Of a DNA stretch of 64,000 nt, positions 54,685 to 63,890 are shown in pieces. Every line of letters starts with the position of its first letter. Positions within the stretch are counted from its first letter, which is position 1. The position numbers were made by a program, and so were the translations under genes. The DNA is taken from positions 4,736,001-4,800,000 of the forward strand of contig JAZGTN010000027.1 in assembly GCA_037783415.1 (NCBI GenBank). Reading direction: 5' to 3'. The notes under the pieces were generated by a model. It did not search any database and had not been told where the DNA came from. It saw only the letters and a list, made by a program, of their open reading frames with translations. This DNA comes from Leptasterias polaris (lineage: Eukaryota; Echinodermata; Asteroidea; Forcipulatida; Asteriidae).

Positions 54685-54756
54685 AGGTCCCACCGAGATT
54701 TGAACTCGGATCGCGAGATTCAGAGTCTCGAGTGCTAACCGTTACACCATGGGGCC
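54685..54756 (-). tRNA. tRNA-Gln-CTG: tRNA-Gln (CUG)
   Basis: Consensus body; its S2 spacer carries GGCCTA at 54883-54888. Confidence 0.95.
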
Positions 54757-54882
54757 GATGGAAACATGATGAACTTAATTGAATTTCACAATTTAATTTT
54801 TTTTAATAAAAAAAAATGAAAAAAATAAATAAGGAATTCGTTGTTTTAGAAAATGAAGCATGGGCCGATTCAAATTCATATA

Positions 54883-54888
54883 GGCCTA
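54883..54888. other. 6-bp GGCCTA insertion at a TA site in S2
   Basis: Other S2 copies read TTCATATACCTTT; here TTCATATA-GGCCTA-CCTTT, forming the palindrome TAGGCCTA. Repeated at 58479-58484 by the 3596-bp duplication. Confidence 0.85.
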
Positions 54889-55077
54889 CCTTTTTGCTTT
54901 TTATCAATTTAGGCCTCAAATGACTTCCGTCGTTAAAAGCACTTTGTCAGCCGAGTTTTAAAATCAGTTTGGAAGGTGCAAAAATTGTGTTTAAAACTTT
55001 CTAGTGCTTCACTTTTTATCAATTTTAGGAAATTCTGCCCGTAAAAATCATTCTGTAGCAATGTCATAACTAACGCA

Positions 55078-55150
55078 GGCCGCGTGGCCTAATGGATAAG
55101 GCGTCCGACTTCGGATCGGAAGATTGAGGGTTCGAATCCCTTCGTGGTCG
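55078..55150 (+). tRNA. tRNA-Arg-TCG: tRNA-Arg (UCG), type A
   Basis: Consensus body; faces Gln-UUG at 55365. Confidence 0.97.
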
Positions 55151-55364
55151 CAATTTGTTTTACCGCTTATTTTGTCAGACGTTAGTATACACGTTTTTGT
55201 TCAAACGAGGATAGTTTTGATATTATATATCTGCGGTAACAATCGTTATACAGAGTTGTTATCATTCCAAATTTTAAGAAACATTTGATATTTCAGCGGC
55301 CGGTAAAAATCCACAAATTGTAGAATGCAATAATTAGTTTGCCAAAATAAAATTTGAAATTTGA

Positions 55365-55436
55365 AGGTCCCACCGAGATTTGAACTCGGATCGCGAGATT
55401 CAAAGTCTCGAGTGCTAACCGTTACACCATGGGGCC
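55365..55436 (-). tRNA. tRNA-Gln-TTG: tRNA-Gln (UUG)
   Basis: Consensus body; block copy of 51769. Confidence 0.95.
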
Positions 55437-55870
55437 GATGGAGTATGCAACACTTCATTGAATATCACAATTTCTGCTTTTCTAACCAACAAACATTTGA
55501 CAGATTACAGCAATAATCGGGCCATGGGTAGTAACAATATTTAATTCATGTTTTGCCCACACATTGCCTTTGATCAGTATTCAGTTTGGCAAATGTTTAG
55601 AAAGAAAACTACGGGCCAATTCATCATGTAACATTTGGCTTTGTATCAATTTAAAGCCCAAGTCACTTCCTTTATTAACAGCACTATGACGGCCGTATTT
55701 TAAATTCAGTTTGGAACGTATGAATATTTTGTGCAAAACTTTCTAAAAATGAATTTCATTTTTCCCCGCTTTAAGTTTTTATCCACTTTGTGTGTGAGTT
55801 CTGTCCGTATGAATCATTACCACAGCTAAGTTTGTATTTTACATTTGCGTACAATATCATAAGTAACGCC

Positions 55871-55943
55871 GGCCGCGTGGCCTAATGGATAAGGCGTCCG
55901 ACTTCGGATCGGAAGATTGAGGGTTCGAATCCCTTCGTGGTCG
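55871..55943 (+). tRNA. tRNA-Arg-TCG: tRNA-Arg (UCG), type B
   Basis: Consensus body; block copy of 52275. Confidence 0.97.
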
Positions 55944-56151
55944 CATTTAGTTTTACCGCTTCTTTGTCAACACGTTTTTGTTCAAACGAGGTATATGTTT
56001 GATGTGCATCAGCGGTAACAAACATTTTACAGAGTTCTTATCATTCCAAATTTTAAGAAACATTTGGTATTTCAGCGGCCGGTAAAAATCCACACCAAAA
56101 TTAATTGTAGAATGCAATAATTAGTTTGGCAAAATAAAATTTGAAATCTAA

Positions 56152-56223
56152 AGGTCCCACCGAGATTTGAACTCGGATCGCGAGATTCAGAGTCTCGAGT
56201 GCTAACCGTTACACCATGGGGCC
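56152..56223 (-). tRNA. tRNA-Gln-CTG: tRNA-Gln (CUG)
   Basis: Consensus body; block copy of 52556. Confidence 0.95.
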
Positions 56224-56538
56224 GATGGAAACATGATGAACTTAATTGAATTTCACAATTTAATTTTTTCTAATAAAAAAAAATAAAAAAAATAAATAAG
56301 GAATTCGTTGTTTTAGAAAATGAAGCATGGGCCGATTCAAATTCATATACCTTTTTGCTTTTTATCAATTTAGGCCTCAAGTGACTTCCGTCGTTAACAG
56401 CACTTTGTCAGCCGAGTTTTAAAATCAGTTTGGAAGGTGCAAAAATTGTGTTCAAAACTTCCTAGTGCTTCACTTTTTATCAATTTTAGGAAATTCTGCC
56501 CGTAAAAATCATTCTGTAGCAATGTCATAACTAACGCA

Positions 56539-56611
56539 GGCCGCGTGGCCTAATGGATAAGGCGTCCGACTTCGGATCGGAAGATTGAGGGTTCGAATCC
56601 CTTCGTGGTCG
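56539..56611 (+). tRNA. tRNA-Arg-TCG: tRNA-Arg (UCG), A leader with B trailer
   Basis: Consensus body; block copy of 52943. Confidence 0.97.
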
Positions 56612-56819
56612 CATTTAGTTTTACCGCTTCTTTGTCAACACGTTTTTGTTCAAACGAGGTATATGTTTGATGTGCATCTGCGGTAACAAACATTTTACAG
56701 AGTTCTTATCATTCCAAATTTTAAGAAACATTTGGTATTTCAGCGGCCGGTAAAAATCCACACCAAAATTAATTGTAGAATGCAATAATTAGTTTGGCAA
56801 AATAAAATTTGAAATCTAA

Positions 56820-56891
56820 AGGTCCCACCGAGATTTGAACTCGGATCGCGAGATTCAGAATCTCGAGTGCTAACCGTTACACCATGGGGCC
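56820..56891 (-). tRNA. tRNA-Gln-CTG: tRNA-Gln (CUG)
   Basis: C32T; block copy of 53224. Confidence 0.92.
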
Positions 56892-57206
56892 GATGGAAAC
56901 ATGATGAACTTAATTGAATTTCACAATTTAATTTTTTCTAATAAAAAAAAATGAAAAAAATAAATAAGGAATTCGTTGTTTTAGAAAATGAAGCATGGGC
57001 CGATTCAAATTCATATACCTTTTTGCTTTTTATCAATTTAGGCTTCAAGTGACTTCCCTCGTTAAAAGCACTTTGTCAGCCGAGCTTTAAAATCAGTTTG
57101 GAAGGTGCAAAAATTGTGTTTAAAACTTCCTAGTGCTTCACTTTTTATCAATTTTAGGAAATTCTGCCCGTAAAAATCATTCTGTAGCAATGTCATAACT
57201 AACGCA

Positions 57207-57279
57207 GGCCGCGTGGCCTAATGGATAAGGCGTCCGACTTCGGATCGGAAGATTGAGGGTTCGAATCCCTTCGTGGTCG
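57207..57279 (+). tRNA. tRNA-Arg-TCG: tRNA-Arg (UCG), type A
   Basis: Consensus body; block copy of 53621. Confidence 0.97.
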
Positions 57280-57493
57280 CAATTTGTTTTACCGCTTATT
57301 TTGTCTGACGTTAGTATACACGTTTTTGTTCAAACGAGGATAGTTTTGATATTATATATCTGCGGTAACAATCGTTATACAGAGTTGTTATCATTCCAAA
57401 TTTTAAGAAACATTTGATATTTCAGCGGCCGGTAAAAATCCACAAATTGTAGAATGCAATAATTAGTTTGGCAAAATAAAATTTGAAATTTGA

Positions 57494-57565
57494 AGGTCCC
57501 ACCGAGATTTGAACTCGGATCGCGAGATTCAAAGTCTCGAGTGCTAACCGTTACACCATGGGGCC
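57494..57565 (-). tRNA. tRNA-Gln-TTG: tRNA-Gln (UUG)
   Basis: Consensus body; block copy of 53898. Confidence 0.95.
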
Positions 57566-57999
57566 GATGGAGTATGCAACACTTCATTGAATATCACAAT
57601 TTCTGCTTTTCTAACCAACAAACATTTGACAGATTACAGCAATAATCGGGCCATGGGTAGTAACAATATTTAATTCATGTTTTGCCCACACATTGCCTTT
57701 GATCAGTATTCAGTTTGCCAAATGTTTAGAAAGAAAACTACGGGCCAATTCATCATGTAACATTTGGCTTTGTATCAATTTAAAGCCCAAGTCACTTCCT
57801 TTATTAACAGCACTATGACGGCCGTATTTTAAATTCAGTTTGGAACGTATGAATATTTTGTGCAAAACTTTCTAAAAATGAATTTCATTTTTCCCCGCTT
57901 TAAGTTTTTATCCACTTTGTGTGTGAGTTCTGTCCGTATGAATCATTACCACAGCTAAGTTTTTATTTTGCATTTGCGTACAATATCATAACTAACGCC

Positions 58000-58072
58000 G
58001 GCCGCGTGGCCTAATGGATAAGGCGTCCGACTTCGGATCGGAAGATTGAGGGTTCGAATCCCTTCGTGGTCG
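58000..58072 (+). tRNA. tRNA-Arg-TCG: tRNA-Arg (UCG), type B
   Basis: Consensus body; block copy of 54404. Confidence 0.97.
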
Positions 58073-58280
58073 CATTTAGTTTTACCGCTTCTTTGTCAAC
58101 ACGTTTTTGTTCAAACGAGGTATATGTTTGATGTGCATCTGCGGTAACAAACATTTTACAGAGTTCTTATCATTCCAAATTTTAAGAAACATTTGGTATT
58201 TCAGCGGCCGGTAAAAATCCACACCAAAATTTATTGTAGAATGCAATAATTAGTTTGGCAAAATAAAATTTGAAATCTAA

Positions 58281-58352
58281 AGGTCCCACCGAGATTTGAA
58301 CTCGGATCGCGAGATTCAGAGTCTCGAGTGCTAACCGTTACACCATGGGGCC
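58281..58352 (-). tRNA. tRNA-Gln-CTG: tRNA-Gln (CUG)
   Basis: Consensus body; block copy of 54685, with GGCCTA at 58479-58484 in the S2 spacer. Confidence 0.95.
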
Positions 58353-58673
58353 GATGGAAACATGATGAACTTAATTGAATTTCACAATTTAATTTTTTTT
58401 AATAAAAAAAAATGACAAAAATAAATAAGGAATTCGTTGTTTTAGAAAATGAAGCATGGGCCGATTCAAATTCATATAGGCCTACCTTTTTGCTTTTTAT
58501 CAATTTAGGCCTCAAATGACTTCCGTCGTTAAAAGCACTTTGTCAGCCGAGTTTTAAAATCAGTTTGGAAGGTGCAAAAATTGTGTTTAAAACTTTCTAG
58601 TGCTTCACTTTTTATCAATTTTAGGAAATTCTGCCCGTAAAAATCATTCTGTAGCAATGTCATAACTAACGCA

Positions 58674-58746
58674 GGCCGCGTGGCCTAATGGATAAGGCGT
58701 CCGACTTCGGATCGGAAGATTGAGGGTTCGAATCCCTTCGTGGTCG
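58674..58746 (+). tRNA. tRNA-Arg-TCG: tRNA-Arg (UCG), type A
   Basis: Consensus body; faces Gln-UUG at 58961. Confidence 0.97.
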
Positions 58747-58960
58747 CAATTTGTTTTACCGCTTATTTTGTCAGACGTTAGTATACACGTTTTTGTTCAA
58801 ACGAGGATAGTTTTGATATTATATATCTGCGGTAACAATCGTTATACAGAGTTGTTATCATTCCAAATTTTAAGAAACATTTGATATTTCAGCGGCCGGT
58901 AAAAATCCACAAATTGTAGAATGCAATAATTAGTTTGGCAAAATAAAATTTAAAATTTGA

Positions 58961-59032
58961 AGGTCCCACCGAGATTTGAACTCGGATCGCGAGATTCAAA
59001 GTCTCGAGTGCTAACCGTTACACCATGGGGCC
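58961..59032 (-). tRNA. tRNA-Gln-TTG: tRNA-Gln (UUG) with a retroelement at its 5' flank
   Basis: Consensus body. The leader is cut 8 bp upstream of position 1 by the insert at 59,041, so its S1 upstream sequence lies 472 bp further away. The trailer has TTTAAAATTTG, giving TTTT already at +6 to +9. Confidence 0.94.
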
Positions 59033-59040
59033 GATGGAGT
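59033..59040. repeat. Left target-site duplication
   Basis: GATGGAGT, the normal sequence next to a Gln-UUG gene, directly abutting the tRNA. Confidence 0.85.
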
Positions 59041-59504
59041 GGACTAGGACTGTTTATCAAATCTCAATCCTCTGTAGGCCGATTTAAAAAAAGTTACAAG
59101 GAGGATTTGCTTTCCCGTTATGTAACATAGTTTTTTCGATCTGCAGCTCTTATTATCTTATTTCTTGTTGCCTAAATTTACTTTAAATGCATCTTGTCAC
59201 TTTTGCCGTAGGTCCTCACTTGATTATGTTTTATAACGCATCCTTTGCATATATTCATCTACTCAATCGAACGTGTTTGTTTGTCTGTCCTTGTCTGTGC
59301 TTTGTTTGCCTGTCACTGTCTTTGTGTTTGTCTTTAAACTGTTGTTTTCTTCGTGACTAACTGTTTTGTTTTTTGTATTCACATATTTAAAGGCATGTTT
59401 TTATAAGCTTCGGCTTTCGTCACCATGCCTCCATCTGTATGTTTCTTTATATTTGCGTATTATGTAATTGTTTTTCGAGAGATGGAAATAAATGTTTGCT
59501 GATT
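59041..59504 (+). mobile_element. 5'-truncated non-LTR retroelement 3' end (464 bp)
   Basis: The only sequence in the window unrelated to the array. It is flanked by GATGGAGT repeats, lacks terminal repeats, has no usable ORF, and ends with a polyadenylation-type AATAAA (59487-59492) followed by TGTTTGCTGATT, a short non-poly(A) tail as in several LINE clades. It contains a TG/TC-rich stretch (about 59,270-59,337) and a UUCG hairpin at 59405-59416. No Pol III A/B boxes were seen, so a tRNA-derived SINE is unlikely. The LINE family cannot be named from the 3' UTR alone. The left end matches nothing recognisable, which fits 5' truncation on insertion. Confidence 0.72.
59405..59416 (+). other. 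UUCG tetraloop hairpin in the retroelement 3' region
   Basis: AAGC-TTCG-GCTT, a 4-bp stem closed by the very stable UUCG loop, about 70 nt before AATAAA. It may be a reverse-transcriptase recognition hairpin. Confidence 0.5.
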
Positions 59505-59512
59505 GATGGAGT
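59505..59512. repeat. Right target-site duplication
   Basis: Second GATGGAGT; continues into normal S1 (ATGCAACACTTC). Confidence 0.85.
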
Positions 59513-59937
59513 ATGCAACACTTCATTGAATATCACAATTTCTGCTTTTCTAACCAACAAACATTTGACAGATTACAGCAATAATCGGGCCATGGGTAGT
59601 AACAATATTTAATTCATGTTTTGCCCACACATTGCCTTTGATCAGTATTCAGTTTGCCAAATGTTTAGAAAGAAAACTATGGGCCAATTCATCATGTAAC
59701 ATTTGGCTTTGTATCAATTTAAAGCCCAAGTCACTTCCTTTATTAACAGCACTATGACGGCCGTATTTTAAATTCAGTTTGGAACGTATGAATATTTTGT
59801 GCAAAACTTTCTAAAAATGAATTTCATTTTTCCCCGTTTTAAGTTTTTATCCACTTTGTGTGTGAGTTTGTCCGTATGAATCATTACCACAGCTAAGTTT
59901 TTATTTTGCATTTGCGTACAATATCATAACTAACGCC

Positions 59938-60010
59938 GGCCGCGTGGCCTAATGGATAAGGCGTCCGACTTCGGATCGGAAGATTGAGGGTTCGAATCCC
60001 TTCGTGGTCG
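59938..60010 (+). tRNA. tRNA-Arg-TCG: tRNA-Arg (UCG), type B
   Basis: Consensus body; first Arg gene after the retroelement; faces Gln-CUG at 60219. Confidence 0.97.
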
Positions 60011-60218
60011 CATTTAGTTTTACCGCTTCTTTATCAACACGTTTTTGTTCAAACGAGGTATATGTTTGATGTGCATCTGCGGTAACAAACATTTTACAGA
60101 GTTCTTATCATTCCAAATTTTAAGAAACATTTGGTATTTCAGCGGCCGGTAAAAATCCACACCAAAATTAATTGTAGAATGCAATAATTAGTTTGGCAAA
60201 ATAAAATTTGAAATCTAA

Positions 60219-60290
60219 AGGTCCCACCGAGATTTGAACTCGGATCGCGAGATTCAGAGTCTCGAGTGCTAACCGTTACACCATGGGGCC
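60219..60290 (-). tRNA. tRNA-Gln-CTG: tRNA-Gln (CUG)
   Basis: Consensus body; S2 leader. Confidence 0.95.
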
Positions 60291-60605
60291 GATGGAAACA
60301 TGATGAACTTAATTGAATTTCACAATTTAATTTTTTCTAATAAAAAAAAATGAAAAAAATAAATAAGGAATTCGTTGTTTTAGAAAATGAAGTATGGGCC
60401 GATTCAAATTCATATAACTTTTTGCTTTTTATCAATTTAGGCCTCAAGTGACTTCCGTCGTTAAAAGTACTTTGTCAGCCGAGTTTTAAAATCAGTTTGG
60501 AAGGTGCAAAAATTGTGTTTAAAACTTTCTAGTGCTTCACTTTTTATCAATTTTAGGAAATTCTGCCCGTAAAAATCATTCTGTAGCAATGTCATAACTA
60601 ACGCA

Positions 60606-60678
60606 GGCCGCGTGGCCTAATGGATAAGGCGTCCGACTTCGGATCGGAAGATTGGGGGTTCGAATCCCTTCGTGGTCG
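60606..60678 (+). tRNA. tRNA-Arg-TCG: tRNA-Arg (UCG), type A
   Basis: A50 to G gives a tolerated G50-U64 wobble. Confidence 0.95.
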
Positions 60679-60892
60679 CAATTTGTTTTAACGCTTATTT
60701 TGTCAGACGTTAGTATACACGTTTTTGTTCAAACGAGGATAGTTTTGATATTATATATCTGCGGTAACAATCGTTATACAGAGTTGTTATCATTCCAAAT
60801 TTTAAGAAACATTTGATATTTCAGCGGCCGGTAAAAATCCACAAATTGTAGAATGCAATAATTAGTTTGGCAAAATAAAATTTAAAATTTGA

Positions 60893-60964
60893 AGGTCCCA
60901 CCGAGATTTGAACTCGGATCGCGAGATTCAAAGTCTCGAGTGCTAACCGTTACACCATGGGGCC
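60893..60964 (-). tRNA. tRNA-Gln-TTG: tRNA-Gln (UUG)
   Basis: Consensus body; early TTTT at +6 as at 58,961. Confidence 0.95.
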
Positions 60965-61397
60965 GATGGAGTATGCAACACTTCATTGAATATCACAATT
61001 TCTGCTTTTCTAACCAACAAACATTTGACAGATTACAGCAATAATCGGGCCATGGGTAGTAACAATATTTAATTCATGTTTTGCCCACACATTGCCTTTG
61101 ATCAGTATTCAGTTTGCCAAATGTTTAGAAAGAAAACTATGGGCCAATTCATCATGTAACATTTGGCTTTGTATCAATTTAAAGCCCAAGTCACTTCCTT
61201 TATTAACAGCACTATGACGGCCGTATTTTAAATTCAGTTTGGAACGTATGAATATTTTGTGCAAAACTTTCTAAAAATGAATTTCATTTTTCCCCGTTTT
61301 AAGTTTTTATCCACTTTGTGTGTGAGTTTGTCCGTATGAATCATTACCACAGCTAAGTTTTTATTTTGCATTTGCGTACAATATCATAACTAACGCC

Positions 61398-61470
61398 GGC
61401 CGCGTGGCCTAATGGATAAGGCGTCCGACTTCGAATCGGAAGATTGAGGGTTCAAATCCCTTCGTGGTCG
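61398..61470 (+). tRNA. tRNA-Arg-TCG: tRNA-Arg (UCG), type B, two loop changes
   Basis: G37 to A next to the anticodon and G57 to A in the T loop (B box GGTTCAAATCC). Both remain purines, so it is probably functional, with possibly different modification at 37. Confidence 0.92.
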
Positions 61471-61678
61471 CATTTAGTTTTACCGCTTCTTTATCAACAC
61501 GTTTTTGTTCAAACGAGGTATATGTTTGATATGCATCTGCGGTAACAAACATTTTACAGAGTTCTTATCATTCCAAATTTTAAGAAACATTTGGTATTTC
61601 AGCGGCCGGTAAAAATCCACACCAAAATTAATTGTAGAATGCAATAATTAGTTTGGCAAAATAAAATTTGAAATCTAA

Positions 61679-61750
61679 AGGTCCCACCGAGATTTGAACT
61701 CGGATCGCGAGATTCAGAGTCTCGAGTGCTAACCGTTACACCATGGGGCC
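61679..61750 (-). tRNA. tRNA-Gln-CTG: tRNA-Gln (CUG)
   Basis: Consensus body; faces 61398. Confidence 0.95.
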
Positions 61751-62065
61751 GATGGAAACATGATGAACTTAATTGAATTTCACAATTTAATTTTTTCTAA
61801 TAAAAAAAAATGAAAAAAATAAATAAGGAATTCGTTGTTTTAGAAAATGAAGCATGGGCCGATTCAAATTCATATAACTTTTTGCTTTTTATCAATTTAG
61901 GCCTCAAGTGACTTCCGTCGTTAAAAGTACTTTGTCAGCCGAGTTTTAAAATCAGTTTGGAAGGTGCAAAAATTGTGTTTAAAACTTTCTAGTGCTTCAC
62001 TTTTTATCAATTTTAGGAAATTCTGCCCGTAAAAATCATTCTGTAGCAATGTCATAACTAACGCA

Positions 62066-62138
62066 GGCCGCGTGGCCTAATGGATAAGGCGTCCGACTTC
62101 GGATCGGAAGATTGGGGGTTCGAATCCCTTCGTGGTCG
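62066..62138 (+). tRNA. tRNA-Arg-TCG: tRNA-Arg (UCG), type A
   Basis: A50G as at 60,606. Confidence 0.95.
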
Positions 62139-62352
62139 CAATTTGTTTTAACGCTTATTTTGTCAGACGTTAGTATACACGTTTTTGTTCAAACGAGGAT
62201 AGTTTTGATATTATATATCTGCGGTAACAATCGTTATACAGAGTTGTTATCATTCCAAATTTTAAGAAACATTTGATATTTCAGCGGCCGGTAAAAATCC
62301 ACAAATTGTAGAATGCAATAATTAGTTTGGCAAAATAAAATTTAAAATTTGA

Positions 62353-62424
62353 AGGTCCCACCGAGATTTGAACTCGGATCGCGAGATTCAAAGTCTCGAG
62401 TGCTAACCGTTACACCATGGGGCC
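62353..62424 (-). tRNA. tRNA-Gln-TTG: tRNA-Gln (UUG)
   Basis: Consensus body; early TTTT at +6. Confidence 0.95.
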
Positions 62425-62857
62425 GATGGAGTATGCAACACTTCATTGAATATCACAATTTCTGCTTTTCTAACCAACAAACATTTGACAGATTACAGCA
62501 ATAATCGGGCCATGGGTAGTAACAATATTTAATTCATGTTTTGCCCACACATTGCCTTTGATCAGTATTCAGTTTGCCAAATGTTTAGAAAGAAAACTAC
62601 GGGCCAATTCATCATGTAACATTTGGCTTTGTATCAATTTAAAGCCCAAGTCACTTCCTTTATTAACAGCACTATGACGGCCGTATTTTAAATTCAGTTT
62701 GGAACGTATGAATATTTTGTGCAAAACTTTCTAAAAATGAATTTCATTTTTCCCCGTTTTAAGTTTTTATCCACTTTGTGTGTGAGTTTGTCCGTATGAA
62801 TCATTACCACAGCTAAGTTTTTATTTTGCATTTGCGTACAATATCATAACTAACGCC

Positions 62858-62930
62858 GGCCGCGTGGCCTAATGGATAAGGCGTCCGACTTCGGATCGGA
62901 AGATTGAGGGTTCGAATCCCTTCGTGGTCG
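62858..62930 (+). tRNA. tRNA-Arg-TCG: tRNA-Arg (UCG), type B
   Basis: Consensus body; its C2 spacer carries GGCCTA at 63107-63112. Confidence 0.97.
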
Positions 62931-63106
62931 CATTTAGTTTTACCGCTTCTTTGTCAACACGTTTTTGTTCAAACGAGGTATATGTTTGATGTGCATCTGC
63001 GGTAACAAACATTTTACAGAGTTCTTATCATTCCAAATTTTAAGAAACATTTGGTATTTCAGCGGCCGGTAAAAATCCACACAAAAATTTATTGTAGAAT
63101 GCAATA

Positions 63107-63112
63107 GGCCTA
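63107..63112. other. 6-bp GGCCTA insertion at a TA site in C2
   Basis: Other copies read GCAATAATTAG; here GCAATA-GGCCTA-ATTAG. Single copy, independent of the insertions at 8266 and 54883. Confidence 0.85.
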
Positions 63113-63144
63113 ATTAGTTTGGCAAAATAAAATTTGAAATCTAA

Positions 63145-63216
63145 AGGTCCCACCGAGATTTGAACTCGGATCGCGAGATTCAGAGTCTCGAGTGCTAACC
63201 GTTACACCATGGGGCC
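63145..63216 (-). tRNA. tRNA-Gln-CTG: tRNA-Gln (CUG)
   Basis: Consensus body; S2 leader. Confidence 0.95.
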
Positions 63217-63531
63217 GATGGAAACATGATGAACTTAATTGAATTTCACAATTTAATTTTTTCTAATAATAAAAAATGAAAAAAATAAATAAGGAATTCG
63301 TTGTTTTAGAAAATGAAGCATGGGCCGATTCAAATTCATATACCTTTTTGCTTTTTATCAATTTAGGCCTCAAGTGACTTCCGTCGTTAAAAGCACTTTG
63401 TCAGCCGAGTTTTAAAATCAGTTTGGAAGGTGCAAAAATTGTGTTTAAAACTTCCTAGTGCTTCACTTATTATCAATTTTAGGAAATTCTGCCCGTAAAA
63501 ATCATTCTGTAGCAATGTCATAACTAACGCA

Positions 63532-63604
63532 GGCCGCGTGGCCTAATGGATAAGGCGTCCGACTTCGGATCGGAAGATTGAGGGTTCGAATCCCTTCGTG
63601 GTCG
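63532..63604 (+). tRNA. tRNA-Arg-TCG: tRNA-Arg (UCG), type A
   Basis: Consensus body; faces Gln-UUG at 63819. Confidence 0.97.
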
Positions 63605-63818
63605 CAATTTGTTTTACCGCTTATTTTGTCAGACGTTAGTATACACGTTTTTGTTCAAACGAGGATAGTTTTGATATTATATATCTGCGGTAACAATCGT
63701 TATACAGAGTTGTTATCATTCCAAATTTTAAGAAACATTTGATATTTCAGCGGCCGGTAAAAATCCACAAATTGTAGAATGCAATAATTAGTTTGGCAAA
63801 ATAAAATTTGAAATTTGA

Positions 63819-63890
63819 AGGTCCCACCGAGATTTGAACTCGGATCGCGAGATTCAAAGTCTCGAGTGCTAACCGTTACACCATGGGGCC
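63819..63890 (-). tRNA. tRNA-Gln-TTG: tRNA-Gln (UUG)
   Basis: Consensus body; leader reads AATGGAG rather than GATGGAG. The S1 spacer that follows runs off the window. Confidence 0.95.

Larger units (their letters stand above)
51769..58960. repeat. Tandem duplication of a 3596-bp ten-gene block
   Basis: 51769-55364 and 55365-58960 share private changes: TTTGTATTTTACATTTG and CATAAGTAACGCC in S1, CATCAGCGG in C2, TTAACAGC and GTGTTCAAAAC in S2, Gln C32T and the GGCCTA insertion. Every gene offset is 3596. I saw one difference (GAAAAAAATA versus GACAAAAATA near 58,410) and divergence at the right end. The phase is arbitrary. Confidence 0.88.
59505..62424. repeat. Tandem 1460-bp unit pair
   Basis: 59505-60964 and 60965-62424 share CTATGGGCC and CCGTTTTAAG in S1, Arg A50G, GTTTTAACGC in C1 and TTTAAAATTTG before Gln-UUG. 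Confidence 0.85.

Noticed and set aside
59041..59504. tRNA-derived SINE
   Set aside because: No A or B box and no tRNA-like head; AATAAA and 5' truncation fit a LINE 3' end better.
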